Shown here: positions 1-7,016 of the stretch, one piece after another
Layout: each line of letters begins with the position of its first letter
Numbering within the stretch: position 1 is the stretch's first letter
Assembly (NCBI GenBank): GCA_030634675.1
Contig: DAOWAH010000011.1
Span: forward strand, 1 to 17,924
DNA length: 17,924 nt
Direction: 5' to 3'
Source: Fidelibacterota bacterium
GTDB taxonomy: Bacteria; Marinisomatota; Marinisomatia; Marinisomatales; TCS56
The notes under the pieces: model-generated
Told to the model about the DNA's origin: nothing
The model's database searches: none
Seen by the model: only the letters and a program-made list of their open reading frames with translations
Program-made: the position numbers and the translations under genes

Positions 1-84
1 GATAAATTGACACCAAAAGAAGTTACCGATGATGAGCGGGTGACAAATATACGCGGTTTGTTTGCCACATACCTGTTCTTCTAG
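1..84 (+). CDS. 3' end of an unrecognised protein (partial)
   Basis: Frame 1 is open from the first base to a TAG at 82-84 and gives 27 residues ending in RGLFATYLFF. The start lies outside the window. The fragment is too short to assign to a family; the charged stretch followed by a hydrophobic C-terminal end would suit a membrane-associated or globular protein equally. It is followed by repeat-like sequence and a strong terminator, which fits the end of a transcription unit. The main alternative is that this frame is open by chance, since it is only 28 codons long. Confidence 0.4.
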   Translation, partial: DKLTPKEVTDDERVTNIRGLFATYLFF

Positions 85-100
85 GATCAATTCAGTTTAA

Positions 101-168
101 TCCGCCTTCGCGTACAACTACGGCAGACGAGAAGAGCTGGTAAAATTCCCCGCTGCTTGCGGCGGAAT
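101..168. repeat. Decayed intergenic palindromic repeats
   Basis: Two imperfect inverted repeats lie side by side between the upstream gene end and the terminator. The first has TCCGCC (101-106) facing GGCAGA (122-127), with one mismatch. The second pairs 145-153 with 159-168 around the loop TGCTT, with one bulge. GC-rich hairpins of this style (TCCGCCTTCG..., CCCCGCTGCTTGCGG) resemble dispersed intergenic repeats I know from several genomes. Only one copy is present here, so repeat status is inferred. Confidence 0.35.
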
Positions 169-211
169 GGTGGGTCCAGGACTTGCCCCGGGGTTCATAC
201 CATTGATTTCA

Positions 212-255
212 ATAGAAAAGAGCCGGTCAGAGGAATCTGATCGGCTCTTTTCTAT
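212..255. terminator. Bidirectional rho-independent terminator
   Basis: A 20-bp stem pairs 212-231 with 236-255 around a GGAA loop, with a single G-T wobble inside. The stem carries an A-run on the left arm (AGAAAAG) and a T-run on the right arm (CTTTTCT), so it reads as a terminator on both strands. It lies between the plus-strand gene ending at 84 and the minus-strand gene ending at 274, exactly where a shared convergent terminator is expected. Confidence 0.85.
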
Positions 256-273
256 ACCAGGTAGGAAATCCGG

Positions 274-966
274 TTAATTCTTTATTTCAATGCCCCCAAA
301 CAGGACCGTACCGTGTATATAAATGGTTTTTTTGTCCGGCTCAGCACCACTACCGGATTTGTTAGTAATGGCTCCAAACAGCGGTATGCCGCTGGTAACA
401 ATTTGCCAGTCTGATGGTACGGTGACATCGATTCCGCCGAAGATTGCAGTCAAATTTATTTTGCAGCCGGAATCGGCCGGAGACGAACCACAAAGGTCCA
501 GATCAATCCCACCAAATATGACCAATGCTTCGCCACCGGTAAGTTTGTCCGAGGTGACCTGGTGCTCCCCGCCGCCAAAAATACCATTAAAACGGAAGTA
601 ATTTTCATTAACCGATCGGCCGGTACGCCGGGGGAACAGATCTTTGTTACGCGAACGAAAAACAATTTGCAGTCCGACCAGGATCAAGATAACCGGCCAG
701 AAGCGCCAAATGGCGTCCCAGTTAATTATATCAAGGGTGGCTGAAAGAAAAACAATCCCGATCAGGATCAGGATCCCACCACCGGGTTGACGTTCGTTCC
801 GGAATTTGGCCAGGCCGATTATTATCAGAATTACCGGCCACCACTCGCCGATAAAGTTACCGAAATTAAAGATGTCTAACGAATCCAGAAGGAACAGTCC
901 GCCGATTATAACCAGAACAAAACCGGTTATGGCGTGGCTTGAAAGACGCTCATGTTTTTTACTCAT
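274..966 (-). CDS. LiaF-like membrane protein (DUF5668-type TM half, cell-wall-active-antibiotic-response-type C-terminus)
   Basis: The 230-residue product starts MSKKHERLSS and has four hydrophobic segments at about residues 12-30, 38-53, 62-80 and 88-104. These form two similar halves, each with the pattern [WF]WPVILI..GL, as in the small LiaF/PspC-associated TM domain. The C-terminal half (about 120-230) contains five spaced FGG/FGA units (GIFGGG, VIFGGID, AIFGGID, PLFGAIT, VLFGGIE), the beta-repeat signature of the LiaF/DUF2154 fold. In Firmicutes LiaF restrains an envelope-stress two-component system. No LiaRS-like kinase or regulator is present here, so the role is probably envelope-stress sensing or an uncharacterised membrane function. 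GGAG lies 10 nt upstream of the ATG. The gene is divergent from the kinase at 1060. Confidence 0.8.
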   Translation of the reverse strand: MSKKHERLSSHAITGFVLVIIGGLFLLDSLDIFNFGNFIGEWWPVILIIIGLAKFRNERQPGGGILILIGIVFLSATLDIINWDAIWRFWPVILILVGLQIVFRSRNKDLFPRRTGRSVNENYFRFNGIFGGGEHQVTSDKLTGGEALVIFGGIDLDLCGSSPADSGCKINLTAIFGGIDVTVPSDWQIVTSGIPLFGAITNKSGSGAEPDKKTIYIHGTVLFGGIEIKN

Positions 967-1034
967 AATGATTATACTCCGCTTCTACTGTAAAAATGTA
1001 AGACCGGGGTTAATTAATACAAAGGACAATATTC

Positions 1035-1040
1035 TATAAT
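1035..1040 (+). promoter_or_regulatory. Possible -10 box for the kinase gene
   Basis: A perfect TATAAT lies at 1035-1040, about 20 bp before the TTG start and 29 bp before the ATG of the kinase, inside the 93-bp divergent gap. The -35 region is poor: only TTAATT-like sequence at about 1010-1015. The AT-rich context makes a chance match plausible. Confidence 0.3.
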
Positions 1041-1059
1041 ATACCGGTTTGGAATTAAC

Positions 1060-1863
1060 TTGATTGCCATGTCTGCAGGGCTAAATCAACTGTTATCGCC
1101 GGTGGTTACCGCCGGTATTCTTCCGGAACCATTTACGGTATCAGATCTGGTGAGCAGGGATTTTTTAGTTTCCAGGGCGTCTAAAATTTACAAGCAGAAA
1201 ACAAATCTGGTTGCCCGGCTGGATTCTGAAACGGGACCGCTGGTAATTAAGTTGTTCGGTTGGCGCAATCCACTTCATTTTCTGCTGTCTCCGGCCAGTC
1301 CGAGCCGGGCCGAGTTAAGCTGGCGAACCGCTAATCGTCTGATCGAAGCTGGTGTGCGCACACCCGAACCGCTCTTTGTTTACACCCACCGAAAGTATGG
1401 TTTTATTTATGCTAATTTATATATTTCCAGGAGTCTCGAGCAGCATCGGTCGCTACGGCAGTTTTTAAAAAGTAAGCCGGATTTTGCACAGGCGGAAAAG
1501 GTAATAGTCGATCTTGCCAAAAATCTGTCTAATATGCATGAGGGCGGTATTTTTCACCGTGACTTAACACCGGGTAATGTATTGATCGACAATCAGCAGA
1601 ATACCTACCTTGTTGATCTAAATCGAGCCGTAGTCCGTTCGAAATTAACTGTTTCACAATGCCTGCACGATTTAGCCAAATTGAATTTCAAATATCGACA
1701 GCCACACCTGGAACAACCGCTGGTGGAAGCGTTTTTTCAGGTGTACGGCCGTGCGACAAACCAGGCCGTCGATTGGGTAATGGGTTACCAGGAAAAACGC
1801 CAGCAACTGCTGAATTACCGTCGCCGGAAAGCAGCACTGAAAAGCTTAAGATTTAATAAATAG
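1060..1863 (+). CDS. WaaP/Kdo-kinase-like (RIO/LPS kinase superfamily) protein
   Basis: This 267-residue protein has a protein-kinase-like fold. It shows a candidate ATP-anchoring Lys64 (LVIKLFGW), the catalytic loop HRDLTPGNVLI with Asp168 and Asn173, and a metal-binding DLN motif at Asp186 in place of DFG. The HRDLxxGN pattern and short length match the lipopolysaccharide core heptose/Kdo kinase family (WaaP, KdkA) rather than Ser/Thr kinases. The likely role is phosphorylation of a cell-surface sugar at the inner membrane, but the substrate is not visible. The TTG at 1060 has GGA 6 nt upstream; an ATG at 1069 is an equally credible start. The 3' end overlaps the convergent methyltransferase gene by 18 bp. 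Confidence 0.75.
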   Translation: MIAMSAGLNQLLSPVVTAGILPEPFTVSDLVSRDFLVSRASKIYKQKTNLVARLDSETGPLVIKLFGWRNPLHFLLSPASPSRAELSWRTANRLIEAGVRTPEPLFVYTHRKYGFIYANLYISRSLEQHRSLRQFLKSKPDFAQAEKVIVDLAKNLSNMHEGGIFHRDLTPGNVLIDNQQNTYLVDLNRAVVRSKLTVSQCLHDLAKLNFKYRQPHLEQPLVEAFFQVYGRATNQAVDWVMGYQEKRQQLLNYRRRKAALKSLRFNK

Positions 1864-2460
1864 TCCGATCCGGTGGGCATGAAGGCCGGGTAAAACAGAG
1901 TGCAATGCTTTAAGCTGTAGACCGGCGTCCCGAGCCTCTTCAATCAGATCATTTTTGGAAATCATGGTAATTCTGGAAGGCATTTTTATAATCTTTCGGT
2001 GAACTGTGTGCAGCCAGCTTGATAGATAAAACGAAGCAACTATCCACCGCCTGCTTATTCGGCTGAATTCCCGTAGAATGGCTATACGTTCGTTTTTTTT
2101 GTGCATGTGCTGTAACAGCCGGAAACAAAAAATACCATCGAAGCTGGCGCCAGCGAAAGGTAAATCATCAGCCGGTGCCTCAATGGCTTCCGGATCCGAG
2201 CAGATGTTTTTATTATAGTACACTACCGTATATTGATTTAAATCGGCGGCAGATACACTGCCGTAATTGCTCAACAGTTGGTAAAACCGCCCGTAGCCGC
2301 AGGGCACATCCAGAATTTCACCACCCAGGCTGTTTTCCGAAAAAACTCGCTTGACTATTGCCTGCTCTCGGTTACTGATCCAGCGCTGGTCCCAGGTTCG
2401 GTAGCGCCGGTTTGCATACCGCTCGACCTCCGCCAGTTCCTTATAGATTTTATAGGCCAT
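1846..2460 (-). CDS. Class I SAM-dependent methyltransferase
   Basis: The 204-residue product has a Rossmann-fold SAM-binding motif I at residues 49-58 (ILDVPCGYGR). An acidic motif II region follows (SAADLN), then LPFAGASFDGIFCFRLLQHM, which is typical of the Methyltransf_11 family (motifs III and IV). The substrate cannot be deduced. Possibilities are a small molecule, lipid or cell-surface glycan, the last suggested by the neighbouring LPS-kinase-like gene. It lies 30 bp downstream of the aldo/keto reductase on the same strand and is probably co-transcribed with it. Its last codons overlap the end of the convergent kinase gene. Confidence 0.8.
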   Translation of the reverse strand: MAYKIYKELAEVERYANRRYRTWDQRWISNREQAIVKRVFSENSLGGEILDVPCGYGRFYQLLSNYGSVSAADLNQYTVVYYNKNICSDPEAIEAPADDLPFAGASFDGIFCFRLLQHMHKKNERIAILREFSRISRRWIVASFYLSSWLHTVHRKIIKMPSRITMISKNDLIEEARDAGLQLKALHSVLPGLHAHRIGLFIKS

Positions 2461-2490
2461 TATTGTAATCCATACTGTCTATTTTTTAAG

Positions 2491-3450
2491 TTACCGGTAC
2501 AGGTCAAAAACCCACCGGGCGTCTTCTTCGCTCAATGATGTGCCTAAAGCGGCAACTGCCGCCACTTGATCAGGATTACGCTGGCCCAGTAGAACACAAC
2601 CGGTGGAAGCGTCACTCAAAAGCGCCCCGGTGAGTCCGTACAGCACCGGCTGGGCGTGATCGGCGAACTTTTTTTCTAACAAGCGCTTGTTTTCCTGCAT
2701 ACGTCTGATGAAATTGGCATCTCCGAACTCAACGACATTGGAACGAAAATCACCGGCGGGAAATTCAGTTGGCGCAGTGTATTTACCGGTCAACAGGCCG
2801 TGGCGCAGAGGTGAAAAGAAAGCCACTCCCGCATTATTGGCATCGACCCAGTCCTTTAATCCACTGGATTGATAGGCATCATCGTGTACATTCCGGTACG
2901 GTTGAATCACATCGGGATCGATTTTATCTACCACCCGCATTATTTTTTTTAAATCCCAGTCCGAAAGACCAACATAGCGAATTTTACCTTCGTCGCGAAA
3001 CCTTAACATGGTTTCCATTGCTCCATCCAGCAGCTCTCCCTGTTTACCGAACAGGCAATGGTGAAAATAATACAGATCGATCTGTTCGATACAGAGGTTT
3101 CTAAGCGATTGTTCCAACTGCTGCCGCATGAGGTCCGGGTGGTAGTAATGTGGATAATCACCCTGGAACCAACCCACCTTTGAGGCCAGGAAAATATCTT
3201 CACGCCGCACTATTTTCCACGACCGGCCGATCAATTGTTCCGACCGACCATTCCCATAAACATCAGCGGTGTCCCAGTGGTTTATACCAACCTCCCAGGC
3301 CTTCAGAAGGGCGCGGTAGGCCAAATCTTCATCGTATCCGGTCCAGCCAACCGGTGTATTCCCGGATGTATTAGGGCCACCATGGGACCAGGTCCCCAGA
3401 CTGATTGCCGAAACAAGCTGATTTGTTCGCCCAAATAGAATTTTTTTCAT
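2491..3450 (-). CDS. Aldo/keto reductase
   Basis: The 319-residue product fits the (beta/alpha)8 barrel NAD(P)H-dependent oxidoreductase family. The catalytic tetrad is visible as Asp60 and Tyr65 (DTADVYG), Lys91 (ASKVGW) and His130 (YYFHH). The N-terminal FGRTNQLVSAISLGTW strand and the C-terminal LGQRNPDQV segment, near the cofactor phosphate site, are also typical. The length agrees with the family of about 310-340 residues. It would reduce aldehydes or ketones in the cytoplasm; the substrate is unknown. GAAGGA lies about 6 nt before the ATG, supporting the start. It is followed by the methyltransferase gene and is divergent from the lipoprotein gene at 3597. Confidence 0.9.
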   Translation of the reverse strand: MKKILFGRTNQLVSAISLGTWSHGGPNTSGNTPVGWTGYDEDLAYRALLKAWEVGINHWDTADVYGNGRSEQLIGRSWKIVRREDIFLASKVGWFQGDYPHYYHPDLMRQQLEQSLRNLCIEQIDLYYFHHCLFGKQGELLDGAMETMLRFRDEGKIRYVGLSDWDLKKIMRVVDKIDPDVIQPYRNVHDDAYQSSGLKDWVDANNAGVAFFSPLRHGLLTGKYTAPTEFPAGDFRSNVVEFGDANFIRRMQENKRLLEKKFADHAQPVLYGLTGALLSDASTGCVLLGQRNPDQVAAVAALGTSLSEEDARWVFDLYR

Positions 3451-3596
3451 ACAAGGTCCTTCAAAATCGAGTATAGTTACTAATGTTATTGTGCTAAGTT
3501 AAGCGGACATAAATAAACGAAAAACAATCTGCAAAAAAAATGTACCATTCACCAACAGGCTGTTTTAATCCGATGATGCCATTCGTAAATTGAAAT

Positions 3597-4196
3597 ATGA
3601 AAATATCAGCGTCCGTTTTTACCATTATATTTATTATAGCAGCGCTTGTTATGGTATTAAGCAGTTGTGGTGCTTCAATTCCCGATTTTAAGATATTGAC
3701 CACAACTAATCCGGAATGGTTGATTACCAAAGAGGATTCCCTTTTACAATCTTTTCCGAATAACGAAGATTTAACTCAAGCCTTGGTAGCCGTTCACTTA
3801 GCGCAAGGGGAAACAGCCTTTCAAGCTGGTGATTGGGATCGGGCGCTGGTACAATTTCAGCGTGTTACCACCTTAGCTCCCCGCAATAAAGAAGGCCGTT
3901 ATGGTCAAGCTCTGTCCAGCGGAAGAAAATTCTTTAAAAAGGGCGGGCCAAACGATCTCTGGGAAGCGATAATAAAATTTGGTGAAGCAGCGGTCATTGA
4001 TACTGCCCAAGGAGAGCCCAATTACTGGCTGGCGAAAAGTTATGAGAAAAAAGATGAAAATGATTTTGAATTGATAGTCGAAGCTTATGATAAAGCTTTA
4101 AGCAAACACCTGACCCCTGATCTCAAAAAGGAAGCTGAGGAAGCGCGAGCGGTAGTTGTGCACCGAAGAGAAATTTACGAAGCCTTTTGGAAATAA
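3597..4196 (+). CDS. TPR-containing lipoprotein
   Basis: The 199-residue product has a hydrophobic signal sequence (residues 7-20) ending in the lipobox LSSC, with Cys24 as the predicted lipidated residue. The mature part is helical, with TPR-like repeats: one near residues 66-95 (AQGETAFQAGDWDRALVQFQ) and others around 105-135 and 140-175 (NYWLAKSYEKK). It is probably anchored in a periplasm-facing membrane leaflet as a protein-protein interaction scaffold. There is no clear Shine-Dalgarno sequence before the ATG, only an A/T-rich leader. It lies 19 bp upstream of the M32 carboxypeptidase and probably shares its transcript. The exact function is unknown. Confidence 0.75.
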   Translation: MKISASVFTIIFIIAALVMVLSSCGASIPDFKILTTTNPEWLITKEDSLLQSFPNNEDLTQALVAVHLAQGETAFQAGDWDRALVQFQRVTTLAPRNKEGRYGQALSSGRKFFKKGGPNDLWEAIIKFGEAAVIDTAQGEPNYWLAKSYEKKDENDFELIVEAYDKALSKHLTPDLKKEAEEARAVVVHRREIYEAFWK

Positions 4197-4204
4197 ATTT
4201 TTTT

Positions 4205-4210
4205 AAGGAG
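4205..4210 (+). promoter_or_regulatory. Strong Shine-Dalgarno site of the carboxypeptidase gene
   Basis: AAGGAG is followed by a 5-nt spacer and the ATG at 4216. It fixes the start and lies in the 19-bp gap after the lipoprotein stop, supporting independent initiation on a shared mRNA. Confidence 0.7.
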
Positions 4211-4215
4211 TTGTT

Positions 4216-5727
4216 ATGAAACCAATCGAAAAATTACGCAAAGAACTAAAAATAGTCACCAACTTACGAGGTGCATCGTCTTTGCTACAATGGGACCAGG
4301 AAACCTATATGCCTGATGGTGCCGGCGCAATTCGTGCTGAGCAGATCGCCTTGCTCGATGCCCTGAGTCATGAACACTTAGTGGGAGATTTAGTCAGCGG
4401 TCCTCTGGGAGAATTGGTTGACTTAGATACCGGAGAACCAAAAGGGGGCCTGCCAGACGAAGAAAGCCGGTTAGTACGGGAAATCTGGAAAGATTATCAT
4501 CGAGCTATTGCTTTACCCAAGGAATTTGTGGAAGAATATTCTCAGACAACTTCCATGGCTCAGCAGATTTGGGCTCAAGCCCGCAAGGAGAACAACTTTT
4601 CCAAATTTGCTCCAATTCTGGAAAAGGTCATTAAATTAAAATTCCGTGAAATTGATTATCTCGGTGTTAAATCAACGCCCTATGACATCCTACTGGATTA
4701 TTTTGAACCGGGAATGACCTCCGCCGATGTGACCGTACTCTTTGATGCCGTTAAGGAACGTCTAATTCCACTGGTGCAGAAAATTGCCGCTTCGGGTGTA
4801 GATACCGGCGTGGAACTGCTCCGCAGGGATTATGATGTGGATAAACAATGGGATTTCGGTGTTAAAATACTGGAAGATATGGGATATGATTTAAATATCG
4901 GCCGGCAGGATAAATCAGCCCATCCATTCACTACCAGTTTTCACCCCACGGATGTGCGGATCACAACCCGTTTCAATAAAAACAACCTGCTCTCGGCTCT
5001 CTCGAGTACGATTCACGAAGGAGGACATGCCTTGTATGAGCAGGGTATGGACCCGGAATGGTATGGTACTCCATTTTGTGATGCTATGTCGTATGGAATC
5101 CACGAGAGTCAATCACGACTGTGGGAGAACCTGGTGGGGCTGAGTAAACCGTTTTGGTCGCATTACTTTCCACATCTTCAGAAAGTATTTCCGGAGAACC
5201 TGAGTAATATATCTTTAGATGATTTTTACCGGGCTGTCAATACAATCGAACCATCGCTGATCCGGGTCGAGGCTGACGAAGCCACTTACAATCTCCACAT
5301 TATGCTTCGTTTTGAAATTGAAAAACTGATTATCAATGATCGCATACCAGTCGCAGAACTGCCCGAATTGTGGAATGACAAAATGGAAGAATATCTGGGC
5401 GTACGCCCGGATACTGATGCCGAGGGTGTATTACAGGATGTGCACTGGTCCTTCGGTGGATTTGGTTATTTTCCCACTTATGCGCTGGGAAACCTGTATA
5501 ATGTTCCCATATATAATCAGGCTCAAAACGAAATCGAAGATCTCGATAGCAAGATTGCTTCGGGTAACTTAATTGAGTTACGCAACTGGTTGGGAGAAAA
5601 GGTACACTGGGTGGGTCGGCGGCGCACAGCAGCCGAATTAATTGTTGATATTACTGGTAAAAAACTATCCGCCGATCCATTCATGGATTATCTGGAAGAC
5701 AAGTACAAAGAAGTTTATTCACTATAA
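4216..5727 (+). CDS. Carboxypeptidase Taq (peptidase family M32)
   Basis: The 503-residue length matches M32 metallocarboxypeptidases (about 490-510). The zinc site is visible: His267 and His271 in HEGGH, with Glu268 as catalytic base, and Glu297 in HESQS as the third ligand. The family-typical strand DVRITTRF and the N-terminal ASSLLQWDQETYMP are also present. The enzyme removes C-terminal residues, with broad specificity except proline, probably in the cytoplasm since no signal peptide is seen. It likely serves peptide recycling. It is second in a two-gene unit after the TPR lipoprotein; the 143-bp gap downstream carries the promoter of the motor operon. Confidence 0.95.
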   Translation: MKPIEKLRKELKIVTNLRGASSLLQWDQETYMPDGAGAIRAEQIALLDALSHEHLVGDLVSGPLGELVDLDTGEPKGGLPDEESRLVREIWKDYHRAIALPKEFVEEYSQTTSMAQQIWAQARKENNFSKFAPILEKVIKLKFREIDYLGVKSTPYDILLDYFEPGMTSADVTVLFDAVKERLIPLVQKIAASGVDTGVELLRRDYDVDKQWDFGVKILEDMGYDLNIGRQDKSAHPFTTSFHPTDVRITTRFNKNNLLSALSSTIHEGGHALYEQGMDPEWYGTPFCDAMSYGIHESQSRLWENLVGLSKPFWSHYFPHLQKVFPENLSNISLDDFYRAVNTIEPSLIRVEADEATYNLHIMLRFEIEKLIINDRIPVAELPELWNDKMEEYLGVRPDTDAEGVLQDVHWSFGGFGYFPTYALGNLYNVPIYNQAQNEIEDLDSKIASGNLIELRNWLGEKVHWVGRRRTAAELIVDITGKKLSADPFMDYLEDKYKEVYSL

Positions 5728-5791
5728 GAAATCACCCAACTAAGGGCACAGATCGTCAATCCTTGGTTGTAAAAAGACCGCGGATTAGTTC

Positions 5792-5821
5792 TTGACATAT
5801 GTTTTTACATGCAGTTATATT
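5792..5821 (+). promoter_or_regulatory. Sigma70-like promoter of the motor operon
   Basis: A perfect -35 box TTGACA (5792-5797) is separated by 18 bp from TATATT (5816-5821, five of six matches to TATAAT). It lies 50 bp before the first possible start codon of the seven-gene operon, and no other good candidate is seen in the 143-bp gap. Confidence 0.65.
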
Positions 5822-5824
5822 AGT

Positions 5825-5850
5825 TCGTCGGTGTAAGTAAACATCGGCGA
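5825..5850 (+). promoter_or_regulatory. Hairpin at the predicted transcript start of the motor operon
   Basis: Ten bases (5825-5834) pair with 5841-5850 with two G-U wobbles around the loop AAGTAA. The predicted transcription start, about 7 bp after the -10 box, falls within the left arm. The element could be a dyad operator or a 5'-end mRNA-stabilising hairpin. It is not a terminator because no U-run follows. Confidence 0.35.
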
Positions 5851-5870
5851 CTTGCGAATCCGAGGTAATT

Positions 5871-7016
5871 ATGCATGTTTCAGGGGAAACTATGAAGAAA
5901 ATCCTGTTAGTTATGGCAACGTGCACCCTTTTAAGCACTTTGTTGTTGGCTAAGGGCGCTACTGTTTCTGGCATTGTCACCGATCAAGACGGTGAAAAGG
6001 TTTTAGAAGCACCAATTTTACTTTTAAAAGAAGATGGTTCGGCTGTAGGCCGAGAAGAAACAGGGTCGGGGTTCCGTAAAAAAGGCAAGTTCAAATTTGA
6101 AGATATATTGCCGGGAACCTATATCATTAAAGTTGAAGGCGGAGAAGCCGGCAGCGCCAACCAGCGCATCACGGTGGGTGCTGATGATATAAAAGATCTG
6201 GAACTCATCCTGGCTGTAGTTGAAGAAGTCGCCCCGGTCTCAACCACACCGGTCAAAGGGACCGGATCCGAACCGGTGGCTGCAACTGGGCAGGACTATA
6301 TCATTAATGAATTAAGCTTTGAATTAAAAAAGATGGCGGCGGAGATAAAGCATATGAATTCCGAGCTGGAAAATCTCAAAGCAATGAGCAAAATGTGGGT
6401 TAATCCCCTCGCCATCTATTCTAAGGAAATCATTCTTAAAAACGGCAGTACCGTCTTCGGTAAAATAGTTTATCAGGATGAAAAGACGCTAAAGGTAGAG
6501 ACGCTGGTTGGCTATTTGGTCCTTGATCGCAGCACGATTGTTCGAATCATCGATAATGTCGTATCGGAAGAGATGCAGGAATATGTGCCTGAACAAATCC
6601 GCGATTCATATTCACCACCACCCATGCCGAAACTGGCTGAACCCAGATATACCGGCGCCGCTTCAACCGAGCGGGCGGCCGACAAAAGATATTCCGCCAA
6701 CTGTGTGTTGGTCGGAAACATTAATGAATCTAAAGATAATCAGGGTAATGTTGTTTTTGCGGGAGAAGTAAAGAATATTGGCGGTAGGCGCGCAGATTTT
6801 GTAAAAGTAGATTTTGTATTCCGTAAGAACTGGAGTGGCGAAACCAAAACATTAACGACCTTTATAAGAGGAGCGTTCCATACATTTGATTCCGGAATAA
6901 CAACCGATGCGACCTTATTACCCGGTGCGGTAGGTAATTTCGAATTATACGTACCCAATTCGTTTGGTTCTTTTATTGGTTATTCCTATGTGATCGATTG
7001 GGAGGAATACGAATAA
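5871..7016 (+). CDS. Secreted protein with carboxypeptidase-regulatory-like, Sm-like and FxLYD-like domains; first gene of the motor operon
   Basis: The 381-residue product has a signal peptide (MKKILLVMATCTLL...LLLAKG). An Ig-like carboxypeptidase-regulatory domain follows at about 33-110 (VSGIVTDQDG, FEDILPGTYIIKV), then a short amphipathic coiled coil at about 142-175. A small Sm-like beta segment lies at about 186-230 (ILKNGSTVFGKIVYQD), and a C-terminal FxLYD-like beta-sandwich at about 273-381 (GEVKNIGGRRADFVKVDF). It is probably periplasmic or cell-surface and may be a structural or peptidoglycan-facing partner of the downstream motor. Two starts are possible: ATG 5871 (GAGG upstream) and ATG 5892 (AGGGGA upstream, giving a classic MKK signal peptide). 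Its stop overlaps the next gene's ATG (TAATG). Confidence 0.7.
   Translation: MHVSGETMKKILLVMATCTLLSTLLLAKGATVSGIVTDQDGEKVLEAPILLLKEDGSAVGREETGSGFRKKGKFKFEDILPGTYIIKVEGGEAGSANQRITVGADDIKDLELILAVVEEVAPVSTTPVKGTGSEPVAATGQDYIINELSFELKKMAAEIKHMNSELENLKAMSKMWVNPLAIYSKEIILKNGSTVFGKIVYQDEKTLKVETLVGYLVLDRSTIVRIIDNVVSEEMQEYVPEQIRDSYSPPPMPKLAEPRYTGAASTERAADKRYSANCVLVGNINESKDNQGNVVFAGEVKNIGGRRADFVKVDFVFRKNWSGETKTLTTFIRGAFHTFDSGITTDATLLPGAVGNFELYVPNSFGSFIGYSYVIDWEEYE
7001..7006 (+). promoter_or_regulatory. Shine-Dalgarno that sets the start of the CpoB-like gene
   Basis: GGAGGA lies 9 nt upstream of the ATG at 7016, inside the end of the preceding gene. An in-frame TTG at 6998 would place this site within the coding region, so 7016 is the better start. 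Confidence 0.65.

Noticed and set aside
6998..7015. TTG start for the CpoB-like protein
   Set aside because: It would place GGAGGA inside the gene; ATG 7016 has that site at a good distance and a TAATG junction with the previous gene.
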